DNA of 64,000 nucleotides from Papaver somniferum (lineage: Eukaryota; Streptophyta; Magnoliopsida; Ranunculales; Papaveraceae): NCBI RefSeq assembly GCF_003573695.1, contig NC_039358.1, positions 233,443,560-233,507,559 on the forward strand, written 5' to 3'. Numbering within the stretch: the stretch's first letter is position 1; every line of letters starts with the position of its first letter. The translations under genes and the position numbers were made by a program. The notes under the pieces are model-generated. The model saw only the letters and a list, made by a program, of their open reading frames with translations. It searched no databases and was not told the DNA's origin. Of the stretch, positions 33,985 through 44,906 are shown one piece after another.

Positions 33985-35181
33985 TTATGTTGCAAACACC
34001 AAAGCTAGTATCAATTGCTCAATTCTGGTGTAGTTCCTCTCTGCAGGGTTCATGGTCTTCCTTATGAAGTACACAAGTTTTTCTTCCCCTCCGACGTTTT
34101 TGACTAAAACTGCGCTTATGGCATAACCAGTCGCCCCAAGATATAGGGTAAGAACTTCATAAGGCTCGGGTCTTTGTAACACAGGCAGACTCTCAAGATG
34201 TTGCTTAATATTTTTGAATGCTTCCTCGTACACCTCTCTCCACTTAAATTTTTCTCCTTTCCTTAGTGTCCCAAAAAAATCTTTACATTTGTCTGACGAC
34301 CGTGAAGTGAATCGTCCTAATGCCGCCAGGTTCCCGTTTAACCGCTGCACATCTTTTATTGTTATTGGAGATGGCATCTCCAAGACAACCCTGATTTTAT
34401 CGAGAGGCTTCTATTCCTTTATCGGTGATTATGTATCCCAAGAATTTACTCGATGTGACCCAAAAGGTGCACTTAGCCGGGTTCACTCGTATCTTATATT
34501 TTCTCATAGTTTGAAAGACCTCCCGAAGGTCATAAATGTGGTTGGATGCCACCTTGCTTTTTACTAGAATATCATCCACGAAGACTTCGATGGTGTCGTG
34601 AATTTTATCCTCAAACATGGCCTCTACCAATATTTGATAAGTTGCACCAGCGTTTCTCAACCCGAACGACATCTTAGTGTAGCAATATAACCCTCTAGGT
34701 GTGAAGAAAGATGTATGTTCTTGATCCTCGGGAGCCAGAGGGATCTGGTTGTATCCCGAGTACCCGTCCATCAGTGTTATCTCCTTGTATCCAACTATGG
34801 ATTCCACTAGATGATCGATGCTGGGGAGAGGAAAGTTTTCCTTTGGCAAGCCTTATTCAAATCGCTGAAGTCGATGCAGATCCTGACTCCTCCATTTATT
34901 TTAGGGACTATTACCATGTTAGATATCCATTGCGGGTATTGGGTCTTTCGAATGATTGCATCCACCTGAAATTTATTCAACTCAGCCTCTACCGCTGCTT
35001 GTAGATCGAGTGCGATTCGACGAATCTTTTGTCGGATCGTCTTGAACTTAGTATCTATCCTTAGGTGATGTGAGCACACCTCCGGGTCAATTTCCTCCAT
35101 GCCGTGCATTTCCCAAGCGAACACGTCCATGTGCTCTCGTAATAAAGTTATCACCTGCTTTGCATGTTCGTCCGATTGCAA
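33985..35181 (-). pseudogene. Tat-1 reverse transcriptase and first RNase H
   Basis: On the minus strand the N-terminal frame 35181-34807 has NMVIVPKINGGVRICIDFSDL. The frame 34849-34397 has TLMDGYSGYNQIPLAPEDQ, the active-site box FVDDILVKS and FLGYIITDKGIEA. The frame 34383-33985 has the connection and RNase H start (GATGYAISAVLVKN). Frame changes at about 34830 and 34390 break the protein. The two catalytic Asp residues of the VDD box are intact. Confidence 0.88.
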
Positions 35182-35580
35182 GGTCCCGATTATGACTAGC
35201 TTTGGTTCTTACTCGGTCCCTAAATTGATCTGTCGGGTAGACTCTAGGGCCGAGAGGTTGGGCTTTGGCTCTGGGATCGGTATCGCCTCCTTTGATTGCT
35301 ATAATATCTCTTTCTCTCATGCTTCATAGGTCGTGACCGCTTGTGAGATTACTCTCTCCAATTCCTCCCCCGCTTAAATCTCCTTAGCTTTGTTATTTTC
35401 TCGGCGCTTCCTTGATCGCCTTTCCTCGTTTTGCTGGATATCTAACTGCATACATCATCGTGCGGCCTGAGGGTCACCTAGCACCTCAACTACCCCTCGG
35501 TAAGAAGGGAATCTTAACCTTTGGTGGTAAGCCGATTGTTTGTACCCTTTATATTCAACATCAAAAATGGACTAACTTAG
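35182..35580 (-). pseudogene. Tat-1 protease-to-RT linker, truncated
   Basis: The minus strand gives a decayed linker ending in a MYAVRYPAKRGKAIKEA-like string, at the position where Tat elements have the end of protease. Upstream gag and protease are missing. The break at about 35,580 is where the oppositely oriented Tat-2 LTR appears to begin. Confidence 0.55.
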
Positions 35581-35746
35581 GCCTACATAGCTCCTCCTAT
35601 TAGCTAAGTATGGTTCATTGAGCCCTAAAAGCACTCTATGTGCAAGACCATGTGAAACAAAGCAAACAAAATAGCTAGCTAGGCCTCATAAGGTTTGTAC
35701 ATGGAAGCCCATGTGAAAAGATCCAAGTCATGTCATGGAGGTACCA

Positions 35747-36070
35747 GCCACGTCATCAATTCCTGACCAACCAAACACTGCCGTGTCAGCAAGCGACACG
35801 TCAGCAAAGTGCCACGTCAGCACATGCCACGTCACCAAAACATAACAGTACGTCACAGGCCATCATGCGCCACGTCAGCAAAGTGGCACGACAACAAGTG
35901 ACACATCAGCAAAGTGACACGACAATACGTGACACGTTAGCAAGTCGCCATGTCATCAACCTGCCACGTCAGCACAGAAAACCTACCAGATACAGCCACG
36001 TCATTAAGCCGCCACAGCAACACTGTCCAACCAGTGACTGTCACTTTATCGCTGGAGTGCCACGTCAGCT
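35747..36070. promoter_or_regulatory. Array of GCCACGTCAGC words in the LTR U3
   Basis: GCCACGTCA or close variants at about 35,747, 35,796, 35,810, 35,826, 35,868, 35,961, 35,995 and 36,059, plus weaker ones (ACACATCAGC, TACGTCAC). The reverse complement TGACGTGGC is a combined C-box/G-box, the type of site bound by plant bZIP factors (family knowledge). Binding here is inferred. Confidence 0.65.
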
Positions 36071-36472
36071 TGCAAAATATTCCGTTACATGCCGGCGGCC
36101 AAACCAGGTTTCGTCCGACCACCGATCCGGTGTATCAACAGTTGTCCAGCCTCATCCTTCTGGCAACAGTTCTGCTTTTGGTGCAGCACGAGCAACTTAA
36201 ATCCATGGTTCTGTTTCGGTGTATCTCGACGTAACTTAATAACGTATCCCCGATTCAATGCAGCGCGACACAACTTAAGTCCATAGCCCTGGAATCTTCA
36301 GCCCCATGTTGCTTGCCTAGCGGATTTCAATGCCCCCTGAGGGCTTAAGTTGATTATTCATCTTGGGTTTGGCATATAAGCATATTTATTGGGCCAACGT
36401 CCCTTTGCACCATTTTGGCTTGGCTAGTTTCATAATCCTATAGGAGGTTTTTGGAACATTCCAGGAGGCATG

Positions 36473-36617
36473 CAAGGGCCAGTTATTCCAAAGCCATCCA
36501 GTCATCAATGCAGGCCAGTTATTACATGAGGCATGCGGGGGCCAGTCAATGCAATTCATGACTGGAGGCATGCAGGTGCCAGTTATTCCAGAACCATGCA
36601 GGGAGGCATGCAAGGGA
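36473..36617. repeat. Four tandem units in the Tat-2 LTR
   Basis: GGAGGCATGCA(A/G)GGGCCAGT-type units start near 36,473, 36,527, 36,563 and 36,602. Confidence 0.8.
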
Positions 36618-36671
36618 ATTAATACAAATTATATTCATTTGGAAATTGGATTGAGGACCTAATTCGGACCA

Positions 36672-36678
36672 TATAAAT
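36672..36678 (+). promoter_or_regulatory. Tat-2 LTR TATA box
   Basis: TATAAAT in 'ccatataaatacagg', downstream of the CCACGTCA array and upstream of the primer site. Confidence 0.55.
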
Positions 36679-36786
36679 ACAGGGCTCCAAAACCCAAAAA
36701 GGTATGCAATCTTCCCCACCAAAACTCCTGTGCAAAAATCTCTTGCTAACTTAAGCATCGAAGGGTTTTTTGCAGGTACCACCCCT

Positions 36787-36812
36787 CCCCCCCCCCCCCC
36801 CCCCCCCCCCCC
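36787..36812. repeat. Poly-C tract (C26)
   Basis: 26 consecutive C in the transcribed part of the LTR. Confidence 0.95.
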
Positions 36813-36912
36813 AATTACTCAATTCAATTGGAGAATAAACAATGAATCGATCTTCAGCAAAATCACTATTAAATTCGTGTTTGGGGTAGGAGTAATTTTA
36901 CCGTACAACCAT

Positions 36913-36930
36913 TGGCGCCGACAAGGGTTT
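36913..36930 (+). other. Tat-2 primer-binding site
   Basis: TGGCGCCGACAAGGGTTT directly follows the LTR end. TGG pairs with a tRNA CCA end; the particular tRNA was not identified. Confidence 0.65.
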
Positions 36931-36968
36931 CGAGAAAAGATAATTGTGTTTTCCCAAATCGAGTTATG

Positions 36969-38946
36969 GTAGTAATCAGACAGACTGCACGAAGGGCCGA
37001 TTCTGACAGCAATTCCCAACAGCACATGAGAGATGAAGATGAAAGGCACGAAATTAAGGTTCAGTCAGCTCCAGCAGTACCCACTGTAAACAGGTAGGGT
37101 CAAAATCATGCTCATAACATATCCCTGGATCGTGGACTTGATCGAGATCCTTTCCGTGATAGAACTCTAAATCTGAATCGGAGAAGGGAAAAACAACCGA
37201 CGATTGATAACGAAGAAATAGATGTTAATGGGGAAAACCACAAGTTCGAGGAAACAGAGGGCATGTGCTCGGCAGCCCGTCTAGAAGGAATGACGATCGA
37301 CAAGACCTGCAAGATGGCCGCAGCGCGACTCCTAGTACAGAGGGAAAATTATTACTCAATCGGTTGAACGAGCTGGAGAAGGAGAACGCTCTCTTGAGGT
37401 TAGAACGTGAAAACCAGCCTCGAACTAGGTCTGGTAATCTGAACAACCATAGGGGTAGGTCTGTATGGCATCGTCTTGGAAGACGGGTTAGCTCGCAAGA
37501 TGCAAACCGAAACAGAGAAGTGATCGATCTTGATCGACCAGAGAAAATTTTTTTGGTCACTGGAGATCTACCTAAGCGAAGGCTTGTACGACCTCGGTGA
37601 GCAGGGACCCGACCAGCTGCAACTCAGCAGATTGTATCCAAAACTTCCACCGGTTCAAAACGTACAAGGAATGATGAAGATGAGGTTCGAGATCGACACG
37701 ATGAGAGAGAATTTTCGCACGATTACTATGCCCGTTCGGAGAAAGGAAGAAATGGAAGAGACCCCACTGATCCCCGAAGGAAAAAATGAGATCTACATCT
37801 CATATTCCAGAGGACCGAGATTATGGGTAGGAAGACGGTTCCTCATATGGTGACATACACGCAATAACGGAGGCTCGCCTTTCCAAGATGATTGAGAAAG
37901 TAATGTCGAAAAAACAGTCCAGAAAAGAAAAGATAGACCGGTTGCATCGATCTGTAGGAGCCCCTTTCAAGCTGAATATCAGAGAATACCAACCTCCAAT
38001 GAATTTTCAAGTTCCGAAACTGCCAGAGTTCGACGAGAAAATAGGTGATCCTGATCAGCATGTTTTACACTATGAAACTGCCATGACTCTATGGAAGCAC
38101 AGTGATGAGTTGATGTGCAAAATGTTTCCACAGTCACTGTATGGAGGAGCAATAAAGTGGTTCAATAAACTCTCGGCATAGTCGATCGGTACTTACCATG
38201 AATTGGTTGGAGAATTCGGCTTCCACTACAAGTACAACAGACGTGAACAGAAGGGATGCCACGATTTGTTCCTTATAAGAATTCGTAAGGAGGAAAGCAT
38301 AAGCATCAGACAGTCTACTCGACGCTTCAAGCAAGAGTTGGCCGATGTCGATGGAGCTAACGATCAAGTCATCATTGCAACCTACAAACACGCATACCAG
38401 CATGATCACAGGGGCGTGTACGGTTTTTTGATCAAGAGACCAGCAAATACTTTGGAAGAACTACATGATCGAGCAGAAGAATACGCTTGAGTGGAAGATG
38501 ATTCCAAAGATCAGGAGACGAGAGATGTCAACATATCATCCAATCATCTAAATAATGGGAAGAAAGGAAAGTCAAAGAACCGTTCGAGCGGTCAGTATAA
38601 CGATCGAGGTGAAGTTCGAGAGAAAAACCAGGGGGAACGAATGGAAACTGGATATCAGAAATATCATGATATGAAGCTGATGACGTTTAACATACGCCTT
38701 ACAGATTTGCATGAGAAAATAAGCAAGGATTTGAGTCCCCATATGCCTTTGCCAGCAGAGACACGTGATAAACGTGATAAGAGCAAATACTACAATTATC
38801 ATAAAGACCATGGTCACAAGACCGAGAATTGTCACGCTTTACAGATCGAGGTCCAACGAATGATAGACGCTGGAAAACTACGTACAAGAGTACGTGAAAA
38901 AATGATTTTGGGAAAGGTCCTGGACAGTTTGGCACAACACATGTGA
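36969..38946 (+). pseudogene. Tat-2 gag
   Basis: Plus-strand Gag. A variable charged N-terminal part with a leucine-rich coil (LLNRLNELEKENALLRLERE, near 37,355) leads to the capsid region from about 37,950 (MNFQVPKLPEFDEKIGDPDQ, MFPQSLYGGAIKWFNKLSA). A TAG follows at about 38,179, then RRFKQELADVDGANDQVII. The nucleocapsid has KYYNYHKDHGHKTENCHAL at about 38,780; Tat elements normally have Cys at the first position (KYC), here Tyr. Stops at 38,179 and 38,488 and several frame changes before 37,900 make it non-functional. Confidence 0.82.
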
Positions 38947-39690
38947 TTAACGCACATGTAATTAATGTCAGACACGCCAGGATCCATTCAATGACCAGGC
39001 AGGCATCGGAAGATGAAACCAGGAGAAAGCTTAGGCAGTTAAAAGAATGGTACTAGACAAATCACATCGATTTTGTCAGTGGCAATGGAGCAGAAATTCG
39101 GGAGTTTGGGTGCAAAAAGATCGAGTTCTCTGTAGCAGACATGATATGTGTATATGCTCCCCACAATGATTCTATCGTTATAACTTCTTGGATTGGCATG
39201 TTTCGTGTACACCGGATTCTAGTGAATACAGGAAGCTCGGTGAGCGTACTGTTTTCAGGAGCTTAATCCTCTATGAATCTCCCACACAACTTGATCGAAG
39301 AGGATGAAAATCCAATTATCTGTTTCATCCTATAACAGTGGATGAAAATCCAATTATATGTTACAAAGGCAATTGGAAAAATGAAGATACCTATAACAGT
39401 GGTTGACAAGTCCGTTCTAGGCAATTTCCTGCTGCTTGACTGTAGAGCTCCCTACATGCGATCGTGGGACGAGACTGGCTGCATGAGATCGGTGCAGTCA
39501 CATCCTCATATCATCAATGTTTGAAGTTTATTAACCCTGAAGGAGTCGTGAAAGTTAGAAGCGACCAGATGGCCGCCCACAAATGTCACGAGAGTGCAAT
39601 GGATGAGTACAAGAAGTCAGAAGTTAGCGGGAACCAAATCATGCGAGTCGAGCAGAAATAGAAATTAAAGAATCCTCTCCCTACATAATC
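38947..39690 (+). pseudogene. Tat-2 protease
   Basis: The active-site region reads ILVNTGSSVSVLF (about 39,219-39,257). The retropepsin triad D-T-G appears as N-T-G, so the catalytic Asp is lost. Flap and C-terminal segments follow in broken frames (39,342-39,524: VTKAIGKMKIPITVVDKSVL). A stop lies at about 39,265. Confidence 0.75.
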
Positions 39691-39772
39691 ATATAAGGGA
39701 GAGGACGCAGCTGAACCCCCAACAGTTGAGAAACTGATCGAGGTACAGATTGGAGATGAGAAGCACAAAACA

Positions 39773-40933
39773 ATGTTCGTAGGGGCAGATCTGCCTGCAC
39801 ACGAACGTGATGGTTTGATTACATTACTAAAGGCAAACGCCGACGTTTTCGCATGGAGTTTTGCTGAGATGACTGTGATAGATCCGAATGTAGCCTGCCA
39901 CATGCTAAATATCGATGATAAGTTCCATCCAGTTCGTCAGAAAATTAGGAATATGGCGCAAAGCAAAAAATATGGAGTTACTGCAGAAGTCGAAAAGCTA
40001 TTGGAAGCAGGCTTTCTTCGGCCAGTACAGTATCCTCGCTGGCTGTCAAATGTTGTACTCGTTCCAAAGAAGAATGGTAAAATTCGTGTTTGTATCCATT
40101 TTACTGATTTGAATAAAGCATGTCCGAGTGATCCGTACCCGCTGCCATAGATAAGAGATTTGGTGGACGCAACCTCAGGGTATGGGAGACTGTCATTCAT
40201 GGACGGTTTTTCAGGGTATAACCAAATACCTTTGTTCGAGGAAGATCAAGAGCATACTTCGTTCGTGACTGTAATGCCGTTCGGGCTAAAGAAAGCACGG
40301 GGAACCTACCAGTATTTGGTAGACCATATGTTCAAGGATCTGATTGCGAAGTCGATGGAAGTGTACATCGATGATATGGTAGTGAAATATGAACAAAAGT
40401 AGTCGCATTTTCTTGATCTGCAGAAGACGTTCGATATCTTGAGGCAATATCGTATGAAGCTCAATCCAGCAAAGTGTTCATTCGGGCTGTCTTCGGGAAA
40501 GTTCCTAGGATACTTGATGACGCACAGAGGAATGAAGGCGAATCCGGAGAAAATCAGAGCCATCAGAGAGATGTCATCCCCAAGAACGAAGAAGGAGGTC
40601 CAGAAGATAGCGGTACGTTTAACAGCTTTAAATCGTTTCATTTCACGTTCTTTGGATCGATTCAAACCATTTTTCGATGTATTGAAAAAAGCAGTGAATT
40701 TTGGTTGGATGGATGAGTGCGAAAAAGCTTTCTATGAGATCAAACAGTATTTTTCAACTCCTCCAGTTTTGGTGAGTCCAAAAACTGGACAACCTATCAG
40801 AGTTTATTTGGCTGCAACAGAGAACGCGGTAAGTGCAGTGCTGTTTGTTACGGATCCACATGAAAACCTGTTTACTTCGTTAGTAAATCTCTGGCGGGGG
40901 CAGAAACATGGTAAAAGAAAATTGAGAAGATAG
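39773..40933 (+). pseudogene. Tat-2 reverse transcriptase and first RNase H
   Basis: N-terminal LPAHERDGLITLLKANADVF and FHPVRQKIRNMAQ, then NVVLVPKKNGKIRVCIHF, LSFMDGFSGYNQIPLFEED, VMPFGLKKARGTYQYLV and the active site VYIDDMVVKY (YIDD intact). Thumb FGLSSGKFLGYLMTHRGMK follows, then the connection and RNase H start (YLAATENAVSAVLF). TAG stops at 40,148 and 40,400 and a frame change at about 40,900 interrupt it. RIRVCIDF has become RVCIHF in the palm. Confidence 0.88.
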
Positions 40934-41013
40934 CGCTTGCACTTTTCCATGCATTTCGTCGCCTCAATCCTTATTTCCAAGGAAGGCAGATCGTAGTCTA
41001 CTCGGAATACCCG

Positions 41014-41553
41014 ATGAAGAGAATCCCGGAACGTGCTGATGATTCCAACCGACTAGCTATATGGTCAAATTTTATGGGGGCGTATGATATCAAGTACGAA
41101 ACCAGAACTGCAGAGAAGGGACACGCCCTGGCTACACTGCTAGCAGATTTTCCTCTAGACAATATAGAAACGGTTGATGGAGAAGAAGAGGAGTTGTTCA
41201 AACCCATAGAGTCAGCCACTGATCAGACTGAGGGAGAGTCCGCAATGGAGGTTGATACACCTAAACCATTATGGATAGTATTTACTGATGGGTCATCAAA
41301 TGTTGGTGGAGCAGGAGTTGTATGTGTCATCCTTACTCTCAAAGGTTCGAGGATCGAGAAAGCAACCAGATTGGGTTTTCAAGCATCAAACAATGAAGCT
41401 AAATATGAAGCAACAATTATTGGTTTAAAGGTTGTCAAACAGTTAGATGCGAAGAACGTGAAGCTGGTAACTGATTCCATGCTAGTAGTTAACCAGTTTC
41501 TAGGGACCTACAGAGCCAAAGAACAAAGGATGCCTTATATTTGGATCGTATGA
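41014..41553 (+). pseudogene. Tat-2 second RNase H
   Basis: WIVFTDGSSNVGGAGVVCVI (first Asp), FQASNNEAKYEATIIGLKV (Glu) and LVTDSMLVVNQFLGTY (Asp) match the archaeal-type RNase H of Tat elements. It is open for 179 codons; the frame then changes into the next part (NMHVDALAYLSSAVETD at about 41,610, with the last Asp). Confidence 0.85.
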
Positions 41554-43013
41554 GAGAGCTGTCAAATGAGTTCGACCGATTCTCTATTGGGCAACGACCA
41601 CGGCTAGAAAACATGCACGTAGATGCTTTAGCATATCTTTCTTCCGCAGTCGAAACTGATACCACTCGTTTCGTTGTAGTGGATTTCCAAGAGTTACCTA
41701 GCATCTCCGACAGCCACTTTGTTCTGGCTCTCGCACACGCTAGTGGGGGCGAGAGGGGAACTACGTCAGCACAGGGAGATACCGAGAACGTTGACATCAA
41801 TATGGATGTTGACAGTCCAGTGATAGTCCTTCTGAAAACACTTCAGGATGGCGTCAACCTTATGTTCGGTATTTGACAACCAGTGAACTCCCAGAAGATG
41901 AGCATCTCGCTTCAAAAGTGAAGAAGAATGCTTGGAGATATTCAATGATCGAGGGACAGCTGTACCGAAAACCTGTAGCTTTGGAGCCATTTTTGCGGTG
42001 CATATCAGCAGAAGAAGGGCAACGAATATTGGCGGAGGCTCACGCAGAAATATGTGGCAACCATTCTGGAGGGCGCAGTCTCGCACAAATGATACTTACA
42101 CAGGGATACTTATGGCCATACATGTAGAAAGATGCTAAAGAATACGCATAGAAATGCCTACCATGCCAAGAGCACGCTCCAGTACCTAAAAGGCCCGCCA
42201 ACGAACTGCAGTCTTACTAGCCGCTACTGATTATTTCACTAAATGGGTCGAAGCAGTGGCACTGGTACACGTTACCAGACATGATGTGTAAAGGTTCATA
42301 TGGGAGAATATCGTCTGCTGATTTGGAATCCCATACACGATAATATCAGACAATGGGAAGCAGTTTGATTCTGGGGTGATCAAGGACTTATGAAAGAACC
42401 TGAGTATCCGCCACAATTTATCAGCTCCTCACTATGCTCAGAGCAACGGGCAGGCGGAAGCAAATAATCGCGTTATTATGGACAATCTCAAGAAAAGGCT
42501 GGAGAAGGCGAAGGGAAAATGGACAGAAGAATTCCCTGGAGTCTTATGGTCCTATGGAACGACCCCAAAAATATCAACTGGATTTTCACCATTTACACTG
42601 GCTTATGGGACAGAGGCAGTCATACCCGCCGAGGTACATCTCAAGACTACCAAAACTCGCGCTGTCAGATCAGGAAAAAATGACAGCATACTAGCCTTGG
42701 ATAAAAATTTCTGGAAGAACAAAGAGAAACAGCCTTACAGCAGTTGGTCCAATACCAGCAGGAAATTAAGCTGAGCTATGATCGTAAAGTCAGAGAACGG
42801 TCATTCAAACCAGGTGAATATGTCTTGAAGAAAACCCGAGCAGCCACAATGGAACCAAACTGTGGGAAGCTCGGAGGAAACTGGGAAGGTCCGTACATAG
42901 TGGACAGGCCAGCGTCTCGTGGTTCCTACTACCTAAGGAATCTCGATGGTACTCAAGATTCAAAACCATGGAAACCATGGAATTCGTTCCACTTGAAGAA
43001 GTTTTATCATTAG
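41554..43013 (+). pseudogene. Tat-2 integrase
   Basis: HHCC zinc-binding region at about 41,930-42,170 (LYRKPVALEPFLRCISAEE, HSGGRS, CLPCQEH). The core has ATDYFTKWVEAVAL (first Asp intact, 42,225-42,266), ISDNGKQF and APHYAQSNGQAEANN with the Glu. The C-terminal GPY part (LGGNWEGPYIVDRP) ends FHLKKFYH at 43,013. Five or more in-frame stops between 42,127 and 42,430 and several frame changes make it inactive. Confidence 0.87.
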
Positions 43014-43297
43014 GAGTAGTCTAAAATCCTGTTGTGCTGCATTCTTTTTCCTTTATGATGGTTTTATCCCACTGGTTTTTTCACGCAAAGGTTTTAACGA
43101 GGCAGCTGTTGTCGAGCAGTAGGTATTTATCTTGTTATTTCTATTCATGAATTTAAGTCAACATTATCTTGGTATTCCACACTTTATCAAAATTGTTTGT
43201 GTTTAATTATAAACTGTTGCGGACGTTTAAATCCGCAGTCAGTCCTAAATGGCAAAACAGTACGGTCCAAGTCTACTGTCAGCAACATCTCTATTTG
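43014..43297 (+). other. Tat-2 3' non-coding tail
   Basis: Contains the GGTTTTATCCCACTGG and GTTTTAACGAGGCAG phrases that commonly follow integrase in plant gypsy elements. It ends at the join with duplicated host DNA. Confidence 0.6.
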
Positions 43298-43462
43298 TTG
43301 AGCAGATGAACCTTTAATTTATCAGTTATCAATCAATACAAATCCTATCTGTTTTGTTACATTTTCTCAGTTGTCAAAAAACTAATTTACGAAGGCACTA
43401 CCAACAAGCATATGAAAAATTACTGCGCTTACAAGAGTAATCTTCACTCTATTTACCCCTAG
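43298..43462. repeat. Copy of the RRM-like gene 3' flank, fused to a PPR gene
   Basis: 43,298-43,385 matches 17,746-17,835; within 80 bp the sequence switches to the interior of a PPR gene at 43,463. Confidence 0.7.
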
Positions 43463-44906
43463 AGAGATTATTAAGAGAGGTTATGAGCCTAATGTTATCA
43501 CTTTAACTACACTCATTAAGGGATTGTGTATGCAGGGGAAGATTGCATGTGGAATAAAAGTGTTCGACAAAATGACTAAGATGGGTATTCAACCTAATGC
43601 TATTACGTGTAATACTCTTATACATGGGCTGTGTAGAACCGGTCAAGTGGGTCCTGCTCTTCAGTTAAAAAACAACATGTCAAAGTGGAATCGCAGACCC
43701 GATGGTTTTTCATATAATGCCATTATAGATACTCTTTGTAAAGGAGGTTTACTTGATCAAGCTATGGTTCTCTTCACTGAAATGCTTGGAGATTCGAATG
43801 TTGTACCCGGTGTAGTTGCTTACAATATTTTGATTAATGGGTTTGGCAATTCAGGGCGGTTAAAGGAGGCAAAGAGACTCTTTGACGAGATGGTTAGTAG
43901 AGGAATTTCTGCAGATTTAACTACTTATAATTCTATGATTGATGGTCATTGTGTACACGGTCAACAGGAGGAAGCAAGAAGATGTTTTGATGAAATGGTG
44001 GATCGAGGGATTTCACCCGATACAGTAACTTTTAATGTCTTAATAGATTCACATTGTAATGATGGGATGACTGAAGATGCTTGGGGGTTATTTAAACTAA
44101 TGGACAAGATAAACATCCCACCCGACCAGTTTACTTTTAATTCAATGATGGATGGTCTGTGTTTAGTTGGTCGGTTGCAAGATGCGGTGCAACTTTTTGA
44201 CTCGATGGTAGATAGGGCCTTGAACAGGATGTTTTCAATTACAATACAATAATCAACGGGTTTTGTAAGGATCGTAAGTTGGATGAAGCTATGCAGCTAT
44301 TCAAGAAAATGAAACAAAATGGATTGAAACCCACAACAGTTACCTACAATATACTATTAAGGGGACTGTACCAAGATGGAAGAACGAAGACTGCTCAGAA
44401 ATTTCTTAAGGAGATGCAATCTTTTGGTCAATCTCCAGATGAAGTTACATACAGTACAATTCTGGATAGTCTTTGCAAGAATGGGAAAATTGTGGAGGCA
44501 ATAGAATTGTTTGAATCCGTGGAGAGTACTGGTTTCTTAGCTAATGTTCAAATGTACAATATTCTTTTGGAAGATGCACGAAAACTGTTTAATGAGATCC
44601 CAAAAAAAAGTATTAGTTCCTGACGTCGTAACATATAACAAAATGATGGTTAGCCTCTTTCATAACAGGATGTTCTTGGAGGCCAACAGATTAATCAGCG
44701 AAATGGAAGAGAGAGGTTGTTTACCAAATTCCATAACATATGATATCATCATCAAGGGTTTTCTTGAAGGAAAGAAGACTGGGGAGATATTACAAATTCT
44801 TCGCAAGATGCGTCAAAGAAAATTTATCCCAAGTGATTCCATTGTTTCCTTTTTAGTAAGCACTCTTTCTACTGATAAACTAAAAAATCTAGTGCTATAT
44901 TTGTGA
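43463..44906 (+). pseudogene. Rf-like P-class PPR protein, 5'-truncated copy
   Basis: Collinear with the PPR pseudogene at 13.4 kb from its base 13,801 onward, so the first 142 codons, including the targeting peptide, are missing. P-type motifs such as TCNTLIHGLCRTGQVGPA, SYNAIIDTLCKGGLLDQA and TFNSMMDGLCLVGRLQDA are clear. Relative to the other copy it has a one-base deletion at about 44,217, a 27-bp in-frame deletion after 44,566 and a one-base insertion in the A run at 44,602-44,609. These account exactly for the length difference between the two copies. The damage differs between the copies, so each was broken independently. Confidence 0.87.

Larger units (their letters stand above)
21644..35580 (-). 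mobile_element. Ty3/gypsy retrotransposon, Tat lineage, with antisense gene and nested CACTA
   Basis: Minus-strand pol (protease linker to integrase, 35580-32045) is followed downstream by an oppositely oriented gene (22788-31215 on plus) and then an LTR-like end at 21644 (GCCAACA on the minus strand). That end carries the accession 'gtggttcggt ... cacgggg' text common in plant LTRs. RT, a second RNase H and integrase motifs are those of the Tat group, in which an antisense ORF after pol is an established feature of some members. Gag and the 5' LTR are missing at about 35,580, where a second Tat element abuts head-to-head. The outer boundaries are approximate. Confidence 0.75.
35581..36912 (+). 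repeat. Tat-2 5' LTR (left boundary approximate)
   Basis: Promoter-like structure: a U3 with nine or so CCACGTCA-type words (35,747-36,070), four copies of a GGAGGCATGCAAGGGCCAG-like unit (36,473-36,617), TATAAAT at 36,672, then a C26 run (36,787-36,812) in the transcribed part. The primer-binding site follows directly. Confidence 0.6.
35581..43297 (+). mobile_element. Ty3/gypsy retrotransposon, Tat lineage (Tat-2), 3' LTR missing
   Basis: Order on the plus strand: LTR-like region (to about 36,912), primer-binding site (36,913), gag, protease, RT, RNase H, integrase, then 280 bp of non-coding sequence ending where a duplicated host block starts at about 43,298. No sequence resembling 35.6-36.9 kb follows integrase, so the 3' LTR is absent. 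Every protein carries stops or frame changes. The left edge is approximate because there is no second LTR to define it. Confidence 0.82.

Noticed and set aside
36473..36617. Four repeated units that look array-like (CRISPR-like spacing)
   Set aside because: This is plant nuclear DNA, the units are imperfect and unevenly spaced, and they lie in an LTR.
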